This document shows, in pieces, positions 59,596-64,000 of a stretch of 64,000 nt of DNA. Each line of letters starts with the position of its first letter. Position 1 is the first letter of the stretch. Under the pieces are notes generated by a model that saw only the letters and a program-made list of their open reading frames with translations, was not told where the DNA came from and ran no database searches. The stretch is from Manihot esculenta (lineage: Eukaryota; Streptophyta; Magnoliopsida; Malpighiales; Euphorbiaceae), in the NCBI RefSeq assembly GCF_001659605.2, contig NC_035176.2:23164847-23228846 (forward strand), given 5' to 3'. A program made the translations under genes and the position numbers.

Positions 59596-61795
59596 TGTAA
59601 TACCCGGCTAGAATCCGGCACCGGAATTCCTGTTGTCTGGAGGAATCCGGGGTGTCGGAATTCTATATTTCTGTTTTACTCCGTAGTGTGATTTGTGTTG
59701 ATGTGTTAAGGTTACTGGAAGTGAGTTTTGAGTTGAAATGAACCAAGGCAGAGGAGCCAAGTTCGGCCGCCGAAGGTAAGTTCGGCCGCCGAAAGTGCCC
59801 AATGTTCGGCTTCCGAATTCAGGTTCGGCCCCCGAATGTTGCATGGTTTTGCATGCGATTCGGCAGCCGAAGCTGAGTTGCTTAGCCAGCAGTTTGGTAT
59901 CCCTTAGTCAGCATTTTGGACAGGTGTTATGTCCAACTTGTTGCCAGAAACTTGGCCACGTCTCCCCTGGTTTATTTGCTGAGTTTGAGCAGCTCATGCA
60001 GAGTGTTGTGATAGTTCACAAGGGTTTACCTGTTTTGCTCCGTTTGTGCGCGTTTGAGAGTTTGAGGAAAGTTGGTCCGTTTTCCTTAGTTCAGAGTGTT
60101 CAGCTTCTGTTACAGGAGGTAAGTAATGCTCTTGGACCATGTTTCTATGTTTTCTGAAGGTTTTATGGGAGTTGTGGAGAGAGAGATGCATGTTTAGGTT
60201 TTACATGGGAGTTTTGATGAGTTATGCATGTATACCTGATTATGTGTTATGTTTGATTTGTTGTTTGGGGTTATTAGACAGTTTTGGACCCCTGTGATCA
60301 TATACGTGAGTATATGTGTGTGGAGGCGTTGGAGTAGATATGGTATATGCATGTTTGGAGAAGTTGAAGGGAAGAAGGAGATGGTTTGCCGTTGAAGCTG
60401 AGTTCTGGATGAACTCAGGTTCGGCAGCCGAAGGTTCATTCGGCCGCCGAACCGCTTGCATGGAGGCTTAGGCTACCACAGCTTGCCCCCGCGAGTTTTG
60501 CATGTTCGGCTCTGTTTGAGGGATTCGGCCGCCGAAGGTGCCGCCGAAGGTGCCGCCGAAGGTGCTTGAGTTTCGTCTCTGGAGAGGACATTCGGCCGCC
60601 GAACCTGCCGCCGAAAGTGTCCTGTCCAGCTTTCTTTTGCATGCAAAAGCATGCATAGTTGAGTAAGTTTAAGGGGATTCATGGGGAGTTTCAGAGAGTT
60701 ATTGCTACACTTGTTTGGTCCCTCATGTGAGTCCATCTGTATAGGTACAGACCAGAGGAACCAGAGAGAGCAGCAGTGAGTACTGCTCCAGAGGTTCAGA
60801 GCCTGCAGAGTCAGTCAGTCCAGATAGCCAGAGGTGAGTGGAACTAAACTTATGACTTTTAATTGAACCACAAACTGCTTTTAGCATATCTCATGCATCA
60901 TATTTATGCCATAGGTTGATTGCATTAGTATTCACGAATATGTTGCATTGCATTGTTATTTGGTGATGTGAGTGAATGCTGAATGATCCAATAGTCTCAG
61001 ACAGGAAGTCCAGGAGCCTTTGACTACGCCCTGGCAGGTATAGTGAAGTCCAGGAGCCTTTGACTACGCCCTGGCAGGTAAAGCAAAGTCCAGGAGCCTT
61101 TGACTACGCCCTGGCAATGGTAAGTACAGAGGTGTTATATACACATATACATATATGACAGGAAGACCAGGTGCTCGATTCTACGCCCTGGCACAGAGTT
61201 ACTGGGACTATGTGGTGACAGGTTTACTCTTGATGTGGCTTGTCTGTGCTATGGTGCATTCCATGAGATCATATTTTACTGAGATGTTTTACTGTTCTAC
61301 TCACTGGGCTATAGAGCTCATCCCACTCCCTTAACCCCAGTTTTGCAGGTTCAGTGGACAGTGTACAGGGACAGTCCAGCAGAGTATAGGAAAAGTAAAG
61401 AGATCTGTAATAGCTTAGAGTGGACATGTAATAGTAAAGAGATGTAATAGTTGTTGCTTGACCTAGTGATGTATGTTTTGTACATGATCTGTATATGTAT
61501 ATATGTTTTCCTGTATGTGAAAACCAGGCTTAACAGGTATGAGATAACCCATCTAGAGCAAGCTCTAGTCAGGGATACAGAGTACAGAGTACAGAGTACA
61601 TGAGTACAGAGTACAGATAGTGCATGCACAGGTTAAGCCTTGGTTCAGAAAAGAGTTTTATTTTCACAGAAAATATATGATCATGTATGAGGTTTACAGG
61701 TACACAGAGAGTATAGCAGGCTTGCTACGGGTTCTGGCGGCCTTAAGCCGACCTGAATCCTAGCGCCGGTGACGGTCCATTTTGGGGTCGTTACA
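59596..61795 (+). repeat. 3' LTR of the Tekay element
   Basis: 2200 bp. It matches 52213-54400 except for four substitutions I noticed and one extra 12-bp GCCGCCGAAGGT unit near 60540, which accounts exactly for the length difference. Confidence 0.95.
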
Positions 61796-62072
61796 GATTT
61801 CTTATGACTGATGATAAAACTATAGAGTTAGTGAATCAAAATGATTCAGTTACCTACCGAGAGGCTATTGAGAGTCCTAACTTAGAAAGATGGCTCGAAG
61901 CCATGAAATCTTAGATGCAATCAATGTACGATAACCAAGTATAGACTTTGGTTGATCCACCTGATGTGCTAAGGTAATTGAATGCAAATAGATTTATGAA
62001 CTCAAGGCAGATAATACCTTCAAAGGTAGACTAGTGGCAAAAGGTTTCAAGCAAACTCATGGTATAGACTAT
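61796..62072 (+). pseudogene. copia RT start, between two insertions
   Basis: Continues the copia element cut at 52212: FLMTDD, DSVTYREAIESP and RWLEAM, then in a shifted frame VAKGFKQTHGIDY, the RT N-terminus. Stops occur within it (e.g. after AMKS). It ends at the solo LTR; the next residues (DETFSPVVMLKS) are at 63965. Confidence 0.88.
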
Positions 62073-63959
62073 TGACTCGCAGTTGTCGAAGCCGGTCAAA
62101 AATAACCTCTCTGGTTATCAATAATTTACAACTGCAGATAATGGTGAAAGGATCGAATCCACAGGGAATTGAGAACTTACCTATTTTCTTTATCAAGACC
62201 AATAAAATAAACTGAAACAAAAATAAACTGAAAAAGAAATAAACTTAAACGAGATAAACGGAAAGCAAAATAAACTGAAAGCGAAATAAACTGAAAGCAA
62301 AATAAACTGAAAGCAAAATAAACTGAAACGAGATAAAACTGAAAGCAAAACATACTGAAACGAGATAAAACTGAAAATGAGATAAACTGAAAACGGAATA
62401 AAAATAAATTGCAGTAAAAGTAAAATGAGGGGTTTGAGATTGATTTGATTAACAAACTACTAAAAGCAATTAAAATAAGCGAATAATAAAATAAAAGAGA
62501 AATAAATAACAAGAAAGCTCTAGTTGAAGAATTGGATCCACTTCAGTTGTTGGGATTGATCATTGACACTTAGTTTCTTTTGATTAATTCAATAGATTAG
62601 TTATGGAGATGGAAGACGCTTCTCACCACCATGTCTCTCCTTATGATTAAAACAATTAGGGAACGTCCTCTAATTAATTACTAATTAACAAATTGCCAAG
62701 GAACGTCCTTGGGCCTTAGGCATCAAAACAATTGTTAATTGCATGAAGAGATAGAGAGATCCAATCCTAACTATTCAAACGCATGAGATGTTGCTAGATC
62801 ATACAATTTTCTTGGTTTTTACACCAAGTGTTCTTATGTTTGAATAATCCAAGCAATTACGGATTTAAATCACCCAAACTAACATATTATTACCTTGCAA
62901 TCAAGAATCAATTGGCCATATTGATCAAAACAACAAAGCAACAATGGAATTAAGCATGAGATTGTATGAATATTGAATAACAAAAGATAAACAATGTTTG
63001 ATCAAGTCTCCCAATCCATAGAACAACTAAAGCATCACCTAATCTTCAACTAGAATAAAAGATTTCAGCCTCTCATGGCTGAAACAAAAACCAAAAATAA
63101 AAGAAAAGAAGAAAGGTAGAAGAAGATATGTGAATCCCGTAGGTGCCTCCAAGGGGGGCTTCAAAGAGCATGGGGAGGCTCCTTATGTGTCTTTTTATAC
63201 TTGAAAAGTGTTGCCCTAGATGATACTTGCTTCCTAATTAGTGAAGAGGCTGCCCAAAAGACTTCAAGAGGCTGCCCAAAATGCCCTTGGTCCAAGATGT
63301 GCCACCCATGCACATGTGAGAAGGGAAAAACGTGGGGCATGTGTTCAAGTGCAAGGAGTGGGGCCTTTGGTCTTTGCTTGCTACCCAAGTGTCTTCAAGA
63401 TGCTGCCCAAGGTGCCCAAGACTTGCCTTCACACTCTCCTTGCCGCCCATGCACTAATAAGGAAGGTGGAGCCTCCTTTGCAATTTGAATTTTGAATGTG
63501 CAAGGCATGAGGTGGCAAACATGTGATCTTTGGATTTGGCTTCCTTAATAAGCTGGATTTTGAAATTCAAAATTTGAATATGAATCTTGAAGATTTGAAT
63601 TTCAAAAATACTTTCCTTATTTGGCTCTTCATTTATGGCAACTTGAGACTTGGCTTCTTGAATAAGGAAAAGGCTACTTGGAGATTTGAAATTTGAATTT
63701 CAAATTGCTTTGGCTGAATGTTCTTTCCTTCTTTGCCACTTTCCTTATTTAGAACTTTCCTTATTTAGCTTCACTTGATTTCAACTTGGCAGGCTTGCTC
63801 TCATTTGCTCCATTTAAGGCAGTTTTAAGGGTATTTTCTCCAAAATGTCATTTTTCATCATTTTCTGCAAAATAATGTCAAGAGCACTAAATTAAGCAGA
63901 AATCATGTAAATAATCATCAATAATATCAAGATAAAATGGACTAAAATATGTTCTATCA
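62073..63959 (-). mobile_element. Solo Athila-type LTR, reversed
   Basis: 1887 bp, reading on the minus strand from TGATAGAACATATTTTAG (63959) to GACTCGCAG-type ends at 62073, with an exact target-site duplication ACTAT (62068-62072 and 63960-63964). It is the same family as 16885-18609 in the other orientation. About 160 bp of the extra length comes from a 15-bp minisatellite at 62203-62402. Open frames at 63161-63495 lie in the LTR and have counterparts in the other copy. Confidence 0.92.
62203..62402 (-). repeat. 15-bp minisatellite in the solo LTR
   Basis: A run of about 13 units of aaataaactgaaagc with variants (gagataaaactgaaa). The sister LTR has only a single related phrase around 18465, so the array expanded in this copy. 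Confidence 0.8.
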
Positions 63960-64000
63960 ACTATGATGAAACTTTTTCACCAGTGGTCATGCTCAAATCC
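63960..64000 (+). pseudogene. copia RT continuation at the window edge
   Basis: After the duplicated ACTAT, the reading DETFSPVVMLKS resumes the copia RT of 61796-62072 and runs off the window. Confidence 0.85.

Larger units (their letters stand above)
52213..61795 (+). mobile_element. Complete young Tekay (chromovirus) element
   Basis: A 9.6-kb Ty3/gypsy element with all parts: 5' LTR (52213-54400), tRNA-Met primer site, gag, pol ending in a chromodomain, polypurine tract and 3' LTR (59596-61795). Flanks GTTTT (52208-52212) and GATTT (61796-61800) match at four of five bases. I noticed four substitutions and one 12-bp indel between the LTRs, so insertion is recent. It interrupts the copia integrase/RT linker. 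RT, protease, RNase H and integrase motifs are all intact; the visible damage is an apparent one-base frame break between gag and pol. Confidence 0.96.
46597..64000 (+). mobile_element. Decayed Ty1/copia element, host of later insertions
   Basis: From left to right: 5' LTR (46597-48356), primer site, leader with a MITE, gag (50511-51300), integrase (51330-52212), then, after the Tekay insertion, the start of RT (61796-62072), a solo LTR, and RT again at 63960-64000, running off the window. Protease and part of integrase have been deleted near 51300-51340, and frames are broken. The gag type resembles plant copia gags with a KDKLNGTNF block. Confidence 0.88.

Overview
The window is plant nuclear DNA made almost entirely of nested retrotransposons. 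Plant-type Ty3/gypsy lineages (chromodomain Tekay, Athila, Tat/Ogre) and Ty1/copia relics sit in very AT-rich spacer, and I found no host protein gene, rRNA, tRNA or CRISPR. The style fits a eudicot; my impression is a Euphorbiaceae such as cassava or rubber, but this is a low-confidence inference from repeat texture only.

Layout. 1-1529: 3' end of a copia element with its LTR. 1530-10018: AT-rich spacer with a copia relic, SINE-like fragments, a hAT-type MITE (6600-7075) and small tandem duplications. 10019-26152: an old Athila element read on the minus strand, 5' LTR on the right. It is broken by a solo Athila-type LTR in its RT (16885-18609), a solo Tekay LTR in its protease (19741-22008) and a palindromic chimera of two LTR 3' ends in its gag (23802-24289), each with a 5-bp target-site duplication. 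26153-28594: AT-rich spacer. 28595-33971: a truncated minus-strand copia element whose integrase is split by another solo Tekay LTR (29701-31850). 33972-37790: AT-rich spacer. 37791-38211: solo copia LTR. 38660-39410: minus-strand chromovirus relic. 39410-40590: large inverted-repeat (foldback) element. 40452-46000: Tat/Ogre relic whose integrase end is tandemly duplicated (2 x 1.8 kb) and whose RT/RNase H is gone. 46597-64000 and beyond: a decayed plus-strand copia element carrying a second hAT-type MITE (49243-49703), a complete young Tekay element (52213-61795) and a reverse-oriented solo Athila-type LTR (62073-63959).

The only near-intact coding unit is the Tekay element: two 2.2-kb LTRs almost identical to each other, tRNA-Met primer site, gag, a 1313-codon pol (protease, RT, RNase H, integrase, chromodomain) and a polypurine tract. 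An apparent one-base frame break separates gag from pol. All three Tekay copies lie inside other retrotransposons, which would suit chromodomain-guided insertion into heterochromatin.

The most unusual signals are not genes: the inverted LTR-end chimera with its own target-site duplication; conserved splice-like signals in the Tekay LTRs that would remove palindrome arrays and hairpin minisatellites; the arrays themselves, including an apparent compensatory change in a hairpin; and a short motif scattered over the whole Athila element.
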